A stretch of DNA of 64,000 bases from Providencia rettgeri (GTDB lineage Bacteria > Pseudomonadota > Gammaproteobacteria > Enterobacterales > Enterobacteriaceae): the NCBI RefSeq assembly GCF_001874625.1, contig NZ_CP017671.1, forward strand, positions 3,658,001 to 3,722,000, given 5' to 3'. The notes beneath the pieces are model-generated. The model was not told the DNA's origin. It made no database searches and saw nothing but the letters and a program-made list of their open reading frames with translations. Position numbers and translations under genes: made by a program. Below are positions 1-8,751 of the stretch, one piece after another. Each line of letters begins with the position of its first letter. The stretch's first letter is position 1.

Positions 1-74
1 ACCGCTGCATGTGCCATGCCCGATAATGACACAATAATAATTGATGTCATTAATACAGATTTTTTTAAAATCAT
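1..74 (-). CDS. Secreted protein, N-terminal fragment (cut by window edge)
   Basis: An ATG at 74 reading left opens a frame that runs off the window after 24 codons. The peptide is a typical Sec signal: two lysines at residues 4-5, a hydrophobic core rich in Ile, Val, Leu and Ser, and a possible AHA cleavage site near residues 21-23. The mature protein lies outside the window, so the family cannot be named. The long AT-rich region upstream suggests that it has its own promoter. Confidence 0.6.
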   Translation of the reverse strand, partial: MILKKSVLMTSIIIVSLSGMAHAA

Positions 75-784
75 ATAAACCTCTTATATACCAGTAAATA
101 ATTATTAATTATGTACAAGACTAGTAGTTAAATTACTTTTAAATACTTAATACCCCATATATTTAATTCACAAAAAGTATATTAGCTTTTTTAGATAAAA
201 TCCATATTAAGAGTAAACTCGCAAATTTAATTTAAGGAAAGAATTAAATCCATAATTAAACTTATTGACAATGATCATTTAGAGAAATATATCAAAAAAT
301 AAAGAAAAACCATTTGTTAACGATAACAAAACAAGCTAATTAAGTTAAAATATAATTATAACCAGCTATAACAACTACTTTGTCTACTTATAATAAGCAC
401 GAGTTAATAATATAAATACTTTAATTGTATTTTGAGTCTTTAACTCTAAATTTTAATTACATCAGAGATAAATAACTATATATTTTGAAGGGGGTGTTAT
501 AAATAACCGTTTATTTATTGAAAAAAGCTATAGATTTAGTTCGGAATATTCCGAATGAGATGTTATAAACCTTGCAGTTTCCCAATAAAACTATTTCATA
601 TGTAAATAATCGCTAAATTTATTCCAAAATTTATACTACCAAACTTAATCTCTAATAAACTAAGTATTTTTACCAGTTAATTTAATTTTAAATCACCTGC
701 GTATTTATACTTAAAAACTGACCATATCTAATTAATTAAATAACAAATTTAGATATGGCCTTAAGAAAAATAAAATATGCTAAG
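75..784. other. AT-rich intergenic region, no gene seen
   Basis: About 700 bases between a minus-strand secreted-protein gene and the end of yadH. It has no credible open frame on either strand. It contains a perfect 16-bp palindrome, TTCGGAATATTCCGAA, at 540-555, which stands out in the AT-rich background and could be an operator for the gene starting at 74. A probable yadH terminator lies at its right edge. Confidence 0.5.
721..760 (-). terminator. Probable terminator of yadGH
   Basis: Arms reading CCATATCTAA and TTAGATATGG enclose a loop of about 20 bases. On the minus strand, downstream of the yadH stop, the hairpin is followed shortly by a five-T run. The loop is long, so termination may be partial. 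Confidence 0.45.
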
Positions 785-1555
785 TTAGCTGCGTAACCCT
801 CTACCTTGCTCAATTAAATACCAAGTCAGCAAATAGAAAACAACCAAGAAAATCATAAGCACCCCAAGGGTAATTCCGATAGAAACATCAGCAATACCTA
901 AGAAACCGTATCTAAAACCACTAATCATATAAACGATGGGATTCAGCTTGGATACTGCTTGCCAAAATGGCGGTAGTAATGACAATGAATAAAAAACACC
1001 CCCCAAATAAGTTAGTGGTGTTAATACAAAGGTAGGAACAATGCTAATATCATCAAATGTCTTGGCAAAAATAGCATTCAATAACCCAGCTAATGAAAAC
1101 ACAATTGCAGTTAATAGAAGTGTCACTATGACCATAACCCATGAGTGAACCTGTAATGGAATAAAAAATAGTGATACTAAAGTAACCAAGAAGCCAACTA
1201 AAATCCCTCTTGCAACCCCCCCACCAACAAAACCAGCAATAATAATATGGGTTGGAACTGGAGCAACAAGTAATTCCTCAATGTTTTTCTGAAATTTAGA
1301 CCCAAAAAATGAAGAACATACATTTGAGTATGAGTTCGTGATCACTGCCATCATTATCAGACCTGGTACTATAAATTGCATATAGTCCACGCCCCCCATA
1401 TCACCAATTCTAGAACCTATCAGGTTACCAAAAATGACAAAATACAATGACATTGTAATAACTGGTGGTAACAAGGTTTGTACCCATATACGACCAAATC
1501 GAGTAACTTCTTTTATCCAAATGGTTTTCAATGCAACCCAATATAATGAGATCAT
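785..1555 (-). CDS. yadH: ABC-2 type transport permease YadH
   Basis: A 256-residue integral membrane protein of the ABC-2 permease family with about six hydrophobic segments, very close in sequence to E. coli YadH along its length (for example the LIGSRIGDM and SGFRYGFLGI regions). It is the membrane half of an exporter whose ATPase is YadG. The ATG at 1555 overlaps the yadG stop in an ATGA arrangement, indicating translational coupling. The substrate is not established; the family includes exporters of drugs, polysaccharides and other hydrophobic compounds. Confidence 0.93.
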   Translation of the reverse strand: MISLYWVALKTIWIKEVTRFGRIWVQTLLPPVITMSLYFVIFGNLIGSRIGDMGGVDYMQFIVPGLIMMAVITNSYSNVCSSFFGSKFQKNIEELLVAPVPTHIIIAGFVGGGVARGILVGFLVTLVSLFFIPLQVHSWVMVIVTLLLTAIVFSLAGLLNAIFAKTFDDISIVPTFVLTPLTYLGGVFYSLSLLPPFWQAVSKLNPIVYMISGFRYGFLGIADVSIGITLGVLMIFLVVFYLLTWYLIEQGRGLRS

Positions 1556-2442
1556 GACACTATCCCCTTTTCAGTCACATTATTTTCTTTTTTAACCAAG
1601 TTCACAAATAACTCTTCTAAACGGTTAGCTTTATTACGCATACTTAAAATCTGAATACCTTGCTCACTAAGTTGACTAAAAACACTGTTCAGCCCTTGTT
1701 CCCTTTTGACATCAACTTCAAGAGTTGATGTATCAATTAAACGGGACTCATACCCCAATAACTGAGGGATAGGACTTTTGGGTACTAAATCGAAAATGAA
1801 AGTTTCTGATTCCAGTTGGCTTAACAATTGTTTCATACTGGTATTTTCAACTAATTCGCCATGTTGAATAATACCAATATTACGGCACAACATTTCAGCT
1901 TCTTCCAAATAATGTGTCGTTAAAATAATGGTTGTCCCTTGCGCATTTAAACTTTTTAAAAATGTCCACATTGAGCGGCGTAATTCGATATCAACTCCAG
2001 CGGTTGGTTCATCCAAAATTAACAGTTTCGGTTGGTGCATTAATGCTCTAGCAATCATTAAACGGCGTTTCATACCCCCAGACAAATTACGCGCACGCTC
2101 GTTACGCTTCTCCCATAAATCAAGCTGCGACAAATATTGCTCGGCACGTTGTACAGCCACGGGCCGAGCTACGCCATAGTAACCCGCTTGGTTAAGCACT
2201 ATTTGTAATACTGTTTCAAATGGGTTGAAATTAAATTCCTGAGGGACTAAACCAAGTTGCTGCTTAGCTTGAACAACTTGTTTTTCTAAATCGTAGCCAA
2301 AAACTTTTACAGAACCACTAGTTTTATTAACTAATGAACTGATGATGCCAATTGTTGTAGATTTACCCGCGCCATTTGGCCCTAACAAAGCATAAAAGTC
2401 TCCATCTTCAACGCTTAGGTCTATTCCTCTTAGGGCTCTCAC
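1552..2442 (-). CDS. yadG: ABC transporter ATP-binding protein YadG (start codon uncertain)
   Basis: ATPase partner of YadH. It has Walker A (GPNGAGKST, residues about 20-28 from this start), a Q-loop, the LSGGMKRR signature, Walker B with LLILDEP, and an H-loop in TTHYLEEA. The GTG at 2442 is the first recognised start codon after the upstream in-frame stop at 2518-2520, but similarity to E. coli YadG continues upstream (an ALEL...KTYPGG stretch to about 2490), including the aromatic residue that normally stacks on adenine. No ATG, GTG or TTG is in frame there; an ATA at 2503-2505 is the nearest possibility. Either a rare start codon is used or there is a lesion near the T8 tract. Confidence 0.88.
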   Translation of the reverse strand: MRALRGIDLSVEDGDFYALLGPNGAGKSTTIGIISSLVNKTSGSVKVFGYDLEKQVVQAKQQLGLVPQEFNFNPFETVLQIVLNQAGYYGVARPVAVQRAEQYLSQLDLWEKRNERARNLSGGMKRRLMIARALMHQPKLLILDEPTAGVDIELRRSMWTFLKSLNAQGTTIILTTHYLEEAEMLCRNIGIIQHGELVENTSMKQLLSQLESETFIFDLVPKSPIPQLLGYESRLIDTSTLEVDVKREQGLNSVFSQLSEQGIQILSMRNKANRLEELFVNLVKKENNVTEKGIVS

Positions 2443-2743
2443 TCCACCAGGGTAGGTTTTGGTTAACTGTGATAACTCAAGTGCATATGTAAAAAAAACC
2501 TTTATTCTTAAGACGGTTTACAGGCAATATAATCTTATGATGCCACTTTTTTCTGTTCTATGTTATGCAGAAAAGAGATAATTGATTTATTTAAAATAAT
2601 TCAATGAGTTAGTAATTAATGGTTGTCTTGTCTAAAAGAGAGGTTCATCATAAGGATACTGTAATTAGTATAACTAATTATTATTTAATCAATAAATGTT
2701 GTATAAGATTTTATCGCAAAGTAACACAACTAGGCTATAAGTC

Positions 2744-3397
2744 ATGATGAGAAAAATCGAAGAGCTGTTTGCTAACAATGAAGCATGGTCAGCATCAGTA
2801 AAAGAACAAGATCCTGAATTCTTCAAAGAATTATCAAAAGCGCAAAAGCCGAGATTCTTATGGATAGGCTGCTCAGACAGTCGAGTACCTGCAGAAAAAT
2901 TAATTAACGCAGCCCCTGGTGATCTATTTGTTCACCGTAACGTCGCTAACTTGGTTATACACACAGACCTCAATTGCTTGTCAGTTATACAGTATGCGGT
3001 TGATGTGCTTCAAGTCGAACATATTATTATCTGCGGTCACTACGGCTGTGGTGGGATTGAAGCTGCTGTTGATAACACCGAGCTCGGTTTAATTAATAAC
3101 TGGTTGCTGCATATACGTGATATTTGGTATCGCCACAGCTCAATGTTAGGTGAACTCAAACCATGCGAGCGCCTTAACCGCTTATGCGAACTAAACGTAG
3201 TTGAACAAGTTTATAATTTAGGCCATTCAACAATTATGCAATCAGCTTGGAAGCGTGGACAAAATGTTATGATCCACGGTTGGGTTTACGGGATTAATAA
3301 TGGTCGTTTACAAGATTTACATATCACTGCAGACAGCAGAGAAAAACTTGAACTCTGTTATAGAGAAGCTATTGCAACATTAACTCAAAAAAAATAA
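2744..3397 (+). CDS. can: Beta-class carbonic anhydrase Can
   Basis: A 217-residue cytoplasmic beta-carbonic anhydrase, almost identical in layout to E. coli Can (YadF, 220 aa), which interconverts CO2 and bicarbonate and supplies bicarbonate for biosynthesis. The zinc ligands are visible: Cys43 and Asp45 in CSDSR, with Arg47 forming the Asp-Arg dyad, and His99 and Cys102 in GHYGCGG. It is divergent from yadG, as in E. coli, but here is followed by an exoprotein gene instead of lying next to hpt. A strong terminator follows. Confidence 0.97.
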   Translation: MMRKIEELFANNEAWSASVKEQDPEFFKELSKAQKPRFLWIGCSDSRVPAEKLINAAPGDLFVHRNVANLVIHTDLNCLSVIQYAVDVLQVEHIIICGHYGCGGIEAAVDNTELGLINNWLLHIRDIWYRHSSMLGELKPCERLNRLCELNVVEQVYNLGHSTIMQSAWKRGQNVMIHGWVYGINNGRLQDLHITADSREKLELCYREAIATLTQKK

Positions 3398-3406
3398 TTT
3401 AAATTC

Positions 3407-3435
3407 AAAGCTCTCATATGAGGGCTTTTTTATTT
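3407..3435 (+). terminator. Rho-independent terminator of can
   Basis: Stem AGCTCTCAT/ATGAGGGCT with one G-U pair, followed by TTTTTTATTT, 10 bases after the can stop. Confidence 0.85.
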
Positions 3436-3823
3436 AATCCAAAATTAGAGTAATATAAAAATAAAATAAAATAGAGATTCATTAAAGGTAATAAATAACA
3501 AAACAAAATATATATATTCAATGAAACTTAACATTAACTCCAAATAAGAAAAATTATGTAAGTATAGACATTTAAGTATTAACACATAATTATCCTGCCG
3601 CAGAGTAAACCTTATTCATTGATACTAAAGGACTTAGTAAAAAAAACTACATTTTAATCCATATTTAGTTTATTAATGGTATTTAATTTTATCAAATAAA
3701 AAACAAAGTCAGTTAAACACTTTTAAATATACTTATTTTTTAATTCTATCATAATTTACTGGCTATAATGGAATATTATTAGTTTATAAATATCAATCTC
3801 CAATTATATTTAGGGATATTTCT
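3436..3823. other. AT-rich leader region of the exoprotein gene
   Basis: About 390 bases of very AT-rich DNA between the can terminator and the haemagglutinin-type gene. I see no open frame and in particular no trace of a TpsB transporter gene. The exoprotein promoter is presumably here; a ribosome-binding AGGG lies about 9 bases before the ATG at 3824. Confidence 0.5.
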
Positions 3824-6800
3824 ATGAGTTTGCCTATTAAAAGTGGGTCATCAACCCCCACGTTAAAACTAAAACCAATCGTTTTATGCGTTTCAGCAAT
3901 TTTAGGAGTTACCTCTATTGCTCACGCAGAAATAATCAATACTAACGGTGCTGGTGTCATGAATCAAAACAATGGTCCTACCATTGTTCATATTAACAAA
4001 CCTAGTGATAAAGGTGTTTCTCACAATATATACAGTAAGTTCGATGTTGATAAAAACGGCGCTATTCTAAATAACAGTAAAGATAATGTTAATACACAAT
4101 TAGGCGGTTTAATTAACGGGAACCTTAATCTATCAGGTGGTGAAGCAAAAGTTATCCTAAATGAGGTTAACTCTAATAATGCAACTACCCTGAATGGTAT
4201 GGTTGAAGTTGCGGGTAAGAAAGCTCAAGTTATTGTCGCTAACCCATCAGGTATTACTTGTAACTCATGTGGTTTTATTAATACTGAAAGTACAACATTG
4301 ACGACTGGTAAGCCTTTGGTTTCAAATGGTGAACTCCTTGGCTATAATGTTGCCAAAGGGCAAATCATTGTCAATAATAGTTTAAATTCAGACTCACCAA
4401 CAGAGCTTATTTCTCGTTCTGCGCTCATCAATGGGCGGTTAAAAGCTGAAGAAATTAAAGTGGTTACCGGCAATAATTTTGTTGATGCGAATGGAACTGC
4501 AGTAACGTCTGTTGCGGGTACAGGAAGTCGTCCATCTGTCGGTATTGATGTCTCTGCGTTAGGTGGTATGTATGCGGATAAAATTACCTTAATTACCACA
4601 GAAGGTGGAGTGGGTGTAAAAAACCAAGGAACTATCTTAGCCGGAGATCAAGGGCTATCCGTTAACACGGCAGGTGGGTTGACTAACTATAAGAGAATTG
4701 AATCTTCTGGTAATATTAATATCAATGCTGACACCTTGGATAACAGTGAAGCTGCTATTACTGCCAAACAAGATCTTAATATAATCGCTAGAAAACCTGG
4801 TGAAATTGATACGACTTTTAATAATCAGGGAGGCCGCCTTACTTCAACCTCTGGTGATATCAATTTAACATCCCATAGCCTGATATCAAATACCAGGGGT
4901 GGCATAATTAATGCTAAAAATAATGTTGGCATTAAGTCCAATGTTATTCAGAATGGTGGTGGTTTAATTAAAACTGAAACAGGCGATATTAATGTCGATA
5001 CTAGAGACACTCTTTATCAATGGCGTGATACTTCAAGATCTGAAGATAGAATTATTGCAGGCAGAGATGTCAATATTAATGCTGGCCGTATTTATAACGA
5101 AAATGCAAAAATTAAAGCAGGTAGAGATGTCAATATAACTGTAGGTTATAGTGAAATTACTAACTCATCCATTACTGCCAATCGTAAACTAGCACTTAAT
5201 GCTTATACACTAAAAAATAAAGCATCATCAATTACTGCGAAGAATGCTAAATTAGATTTAATCGTTTCAGATGAAATTAGTAATGATGCAAACTCAATTA
5301 TTAGTAGTGGAAGAGGATTAAATATTACCGCTAATAAGCTTACCAATAAAGGAAAAATAGTTTCTGCGACAAATACAGCTAGCACCACACCAACCTATAT
5401 ATCCAATATTAAGGTCAATAATATTCAGAATAACGGTGGGCATATCTCAGGTGACCAGCTAAATATTGAGTCAAACACCATTGATAATGGACTGGGTTTT
5501 ATTAATGCAAACAAACTCAATGTTGATGCTAACTCACTAAGCAACAGTGGCGGATATATTCGTTCATATAATGATATAACGCTTAATGTTAATCAGTTAT
5601 ATAACACATACTCGAATAATTTCAATCAAGTTGCATACAAATTTGGATTAGCTAATAACGTTGGTGGGATTGAAACTTTAGATGGCGGTATCACTGTCAA
5701 TGGTGATATAATATCCAGCGACTATGGTTTCTTTAAAAGCGAAATAAGAGAAAGAGCTGCTAGCAAAGGTGGAATAGAGTTTAATTTAACAGGAAACTTT
5801 GATAATAGAAGAGGTGAACTAAACAGCGATAGAGATATCGTTATTAATGCCAAAGAGATATATAACTATGATGCTAAAATAAATTCAGGTGCAAAAATAA
5901 AACTGAAAGGCTCTGATGGAATCTATCACCGCTATAGTGAGCTTAATTCTAAAGATGTAACAGAGTTATACACTCCTTATTTTTCATCTACTGATTACAA
6001 TCAAACTTATAGTCTAGATGGTACAGGTATCATTTATAATACTAATGGCCCTAATATTATTCACATTAAAAAACCAACTGATAAAGGTATTTCACATAAT
6101 ACTTTTGACAGCTTCAATGTGAGTGAAAAGGGTGTTATTTTCAATAACAGTAGTTCAACGACTAACACTCAATTAGCAGGAAGCATCTTCGGTAATAGTA
6201 ACTTAACTGCTGGTAATGAAGCTAAAGTTATTTTAAATGAAGTAGTTTCTAACAAAACTAGTGTTATAAATGGGATGATGGAAGTTGCAGGCAAAACAGC
6301 GCAAGTGATTGTAGCTAATGCTTCCGGTATTACCTGTAATAGCTGTGGGTTTATTAATGCATCACGTGGTGCCTTTGTAGCAGGCACCCCTCTTATGGCT
6401 GGTGATAACTTAATTGGATATAACGTCAATAAAGGCAAAATCACAGTTAATAACCACCTAACATCCAATAATACTATTGACCTTATTTCCTCTGCTGTAT
6501 TGGTTAAGGGTAAGGTCGAAGCCAATGAGCTAAATATATCAGCAGGCGCGAGTCTGTTTGACCCAAATGGTAAGACACTTTCTACCTTGTCGGAAGCTTC
6601 TTATGATCCAAATTTCAATGGTATCACTGTTGACTCTAAAGGCAGCTTAAATGCCAACAAAATAAACCTGAATGTTAATGTTAAACACAATTATTTAAAG
6701 AATAAAGGGTTAATCAATGCTGGAAACGGTGGGTTAACTGTGGATTCTTATTCGATAAATAATACAGGAACCATAAAAAGTAAAGGGGATATTAATATAA

Positions 6801-8008
6801 CTGGCACCCCAGATGTCAACTACCTTCATGGAACTGAAATGGCGCTTCTGAATGATAAAGGAACCATTATTTCAACTGATGGAAGCATCACTATTACCGC
6901 TATTACTGGTTACATAGCTAATATGTATGATGGCTTAATCAGTGCAAAGAAAAACGTCAACCTGAATCTTCACTCCACCTCCACCATTAACAATACAGGC
7001 GGTTTAGTTTTAGCTGAACAAGGCGATATTAATGTTAAGAACGGTCTTGTTTATAATAGGCAAAATAGCAATAGTAAATACGGAAAAAATAGGCTGATCG
7101 CAGGCCGAGATATCAATATTACTGATGCTCGGATAATAAATGAACATTCAGCTATAACAGCTGGGAGGGACTTTAGCTTTACGGGCACTGAATTAGAGAA
7201 TCGTTCTAGTGCCATTAATGCTAATCGTCGTGTGAATATTGACGGTACTTACCTATCAAACAAAGAATCGGTAATTAAAGCGGAAACGGGTCGAATGGAC
7301 ATCACCGCCAGCAGAGAAATCATCAACGATACTGTATCGACTATTAGTAGCGACAAATTGATGAATATCACATCACCGAAGCTAACCAATGTTAAGAGTA
7401 GTACTATTGTTTCTAACAATGGTAAGTCCACATTCAACATTGGTAATTTGGTAAACAATTTAAGCTATATTAAAGGTTTTGATCTTAACTTTATCTCTAA
7501 GTATCTAGATAATAGTAGTGGATTAATTAAAGCTGACAATAATATAGTGATGAATGCTGAATACGTTAGCAATACCAATGCTGCCGACTTTAAAAGAGGT
7601 ACCTTCCACCTTGGCTTATCATCATCTCAAAAAGGCGGAATTATCGCTAATGATGGTAGCATTAATATCAAAGGTTATCAGCTGAATAATAAGTCAGGGA
7701 TTATTCAGACAAATGCTATCTTCCCCGCAGCAGGGCAAGCTGACATTGATATTACAATGGGCAACGAAATCATTAATAACTATGCTCAAATTAATAGTGC
7801 AGGAAATCTAAATGCGAGTGCGAACGAGATTTCTAACTATGACGGTATTATGAGTGCAGGTCTTGATTTAACGGCTAAAGCAGACTATTCTATTTCTAAT
7901 TATTATGGAAAAATCAGTTCAGGAGATATCACTACACTGATTACGCCTTACCTTGATAATAAGAATGGAAAGATTACTGGTTATCCTGTAATTATCGAGA
8001 ATAACTAA
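3824..8008 (+). CDS. Two-partner-secretion haemagglutinin-type exoprotein with duplicated TPS domain
   Basis: A 1394-residue secreted protein. Residues 1-35 are a signal peptide ending in AHA. A filamentous-haemagglutinin-type TPS domain follows (about 36-260) with the disulfide motif CNSC at 146-149, then right-handed beta-helix repeats rich in Asn, Gly, Ile and Ser (AGRDVNI-type motifs). At about residue 729 a second TPS domain begins, with CNSC at 838-841, exactly 692 residues later, followed by a second matching set of beta-helix repeats. The protein is an internal duplication of one unit of about 650-690 residues. There is no C-terminal toxin, immunity gene or membrane anchor, and no TpsB outer-membrane transporter gene nearby. 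The likely role is adhesion or surface display, using a TpsB encoded elsewhere. Family assignment is firm; function is inferred. Confidence 0.9.
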   Translation: MSLPIKSGSSTPTLKLKPIVLCVSAILGVTSIAHAEIINTNGAGVMNQNNGPTIVHINKPSDKGVSHNIYSKFDVDKNGAILNNSKDNVNTQLGGLINGNLNLSGGEAKVILNEVNSNNATTLNGMVEVAGKKAQVIVANPSGITCNSCGFINTESTTLTTGKPLVSNGELLGYNVAKGQIIVNNSLNSDSPTELISRSALINGRLKAEEIKVVTGNNFVDANGTAVTSVAGTGSRPSVGIDVSALGGMYADKITLITTEGGVGVKNQGTILAGDQGLSVNTAGGLTNYKRIESSGNININADTLDNSEAAITAKQDLNIIARKPGEIDTTFNNQGGRLTSTSGDINLTSHSLISNTRGGIINAKNNVGIKSNVIQNGGGLIKTETGDINVDTRDTLYQWRDTSRSEDRIIAGRDVNINAGRIYNENAKIKAGRDVNITVGYSEITNSSITANRKLALNAYTLKNKASSITAKNAKLDLIVSDEISNDANSIISSGRGLNITANKLTNKGKIVSATNTASTTPTYISNIKVNNIQNNGGHISGDQLNIESNTIDNGLGFINANKLNVDANSLSNSGGYIRSYNDITLNVNQLYNTYSNNFNQVAYKFGLANNVGGIETLDGGITVNGDIISSDYGFFKSEIRERAASKGGIEFNLTGNFDNRRGELNSDRDIVINAKEIYNYDAKINSGAKIKLKGSDGIYHRYSELNSKDVTELYTPYFSSTDYNQTYSLDGTGIIYNTNGPNIIHIKKPTDKGISHNTFDSFNVSEKGVIFNNSSSTTNTQLAGSIFGNSNLTAGNEAKVILNEVVSNKTSVINGMMEVAGKTAQVIVANASGITCNSCGFINASRGAFVAGTPLMAGDNLIGYNVNKGKITVNNHLTSNNTIDLISSAVLVKGKVEANELNISAGASLFDPNGKTLSTLSEASYDPNFNGITVDSKGSLNANKINLNVNVKHNYLKNKGLINAGNGGLTVDSYSINNTGTIKSKGDINITGTPDVNYLHGTEMALLNDKGTIISTDGSITITAITGYIANMYDGLISAKKNVNLNLHSTSTINNTGGLVLAEQGDINVKNGLVYNRQNSNSKYGKNRLIAGRDINITDARIINEHSAITAGRDFSFTGTELENRSSAINANRRVNIDGTYLSNKESVIKAETGRMDITASREIINDTVSTISSDKLMNITSPKLTNVKSSTIVSNNGKSTFNIGNLVNNLSYIKGFDLNFISKYLDNSSGLIKADNNIVMNAEYVSNTNAADFKRGTFHLGLSSSQKGGIIANDGSINIKGYQLNNKSGIIQTNAIFPAAGQADIDITMGNEIINNYAQINSAGNLNASANEISNYDGIMSAGLDLTAKADYSISNYYGKISSGDITTLITPYLDNKNGKITGYPVIIENN

Positions 8009-8041
8009 AAATAATTCATTGAAATTTCAATGAGAATAAAC

Positions 8042-8070
8042 AAAAGGACAGCATTGCTGTCCTTTTTAGT
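8042..8070. terminator. Bidirectional terminator between exoprotein gene and hpt
   Basis: Stem AAAGGACAGCA/TTGCTGTCCTTT followed by T residues on the plus strand and, read the other way, by a short run of T as well. It serves the convergent exoprotein gene and hpt. Confidence 0.85.
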
Positions 8071-8087
8071 TATTCGTTGTTTATACC

Positions 8088-8624
8088 TTAATCTTCAAGT
8101 AAGGTTACATGACCAATATAAGGTAAATGACGGTACTGTTGAGCGTAATCGATACCATAACCAACCACAAATTTGTCTTCAATTGAATAGCCAATCCACT
8201 CGACAGGGACATCCACTTCTCGACGTGAAGGCTTATCAAGTAATGTACAAATTGCGACTGATTTAGGGCCACGTAATTCGAAAATCTCACGGACTTTATT
8301 TAAGGTATTGCCTGAATCGATAATATCTTCCACGATCAAGACATGTTTGTCACGAATATCTTCATCCAAATCTTTGACAATTTTCACATCACGACTCGAT
8401 GTCATTGCATTGCCATAACTTGAAACAGTCATAAAATCGACTTCATGGGGAACATTAATTTTACGGCACAAATCAGCCATAAAAATAAAGGAACCTTTTA
8501 GCAGACCAACAAGGACTAACTCACCATCAACTTGTTGATAATGAGTGCTAATTTTATCTGCTAATTCACTGATTCGTTGTGCAATCTCTTCTTCAGAGAT
8601 CATGACTTCAAGGGTATGTTTCAT
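8088..8624 (-). CDS. hpt: Hypoxanthine phosphoribosyltransferase
   Basis: Purine salvage enzyme that makes IMP (and less GMP) from hypoxanthine or guanine and PRPP. With the ATG at 8624 the protein is 178 residues, exactly the E. coli Hpt length, and begins MKHTLEV against E. coli MKHTVEV; the upstream in-frame TTG at 8630 is therefore rejected. The PRPP-binding loop [10 protein letters not shown] is at 98-107, and YGIDYAQ near the C-terminus matches the family. A pair of 8-bp arms, AATTACGC (8629-8636) and GCGTAATT (8656-8663), brackets the leader and may be an operator or a leader hairpin. Confidence 0.96.
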   Translation of the reverse strand: MKHTLEVMISEEEIAQRISELADKISTHYQQVDGELVLVGLLKGSFIFMADLCRKINVPHEVDFMTVSSYGNAMTSSRDVKIVKDLDEDIRDKHVLIVEDIIDSGNTLNKVREIFELRGPKSVAICTLLDKPSRREVDVPVEWIGYSIEDKFVVGYGIDYAQQYRHLPYIGHVTLLED

Positions 8625-8696
8625 CTTCAATTACGCATCTATGGAAATGGAAAGCGCGTAATTTTAGCATAGGCAGAACCTAGATACTAATAAAGG

Positions 8697-8729
8697 AAAA
8701 TGCAGTACTAAAATTTAGTACTGCATTTT
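8697..8729 (-). terminator. Terminator of cueO
   Basis: A perfect 33-base dyad with arms AAAATGCAGTACTAAA and its complement around a single central base. It lies 23 bases past the cueO stop and ends in TTTT on the minus strand. Confidence 0.75.
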
Positions 8730-8751
8730 GTCCTAAAAATTAGGATATCGC

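Noticed and set aside
3824-8008. Exoprotein as a contact-dependent inhibition (CdiA) toxin
   Set aside because: The C-terminus ends in the same beta-helix repeat type with no distinct toxin domain or VENN-like motif, and no immunity gene follows.
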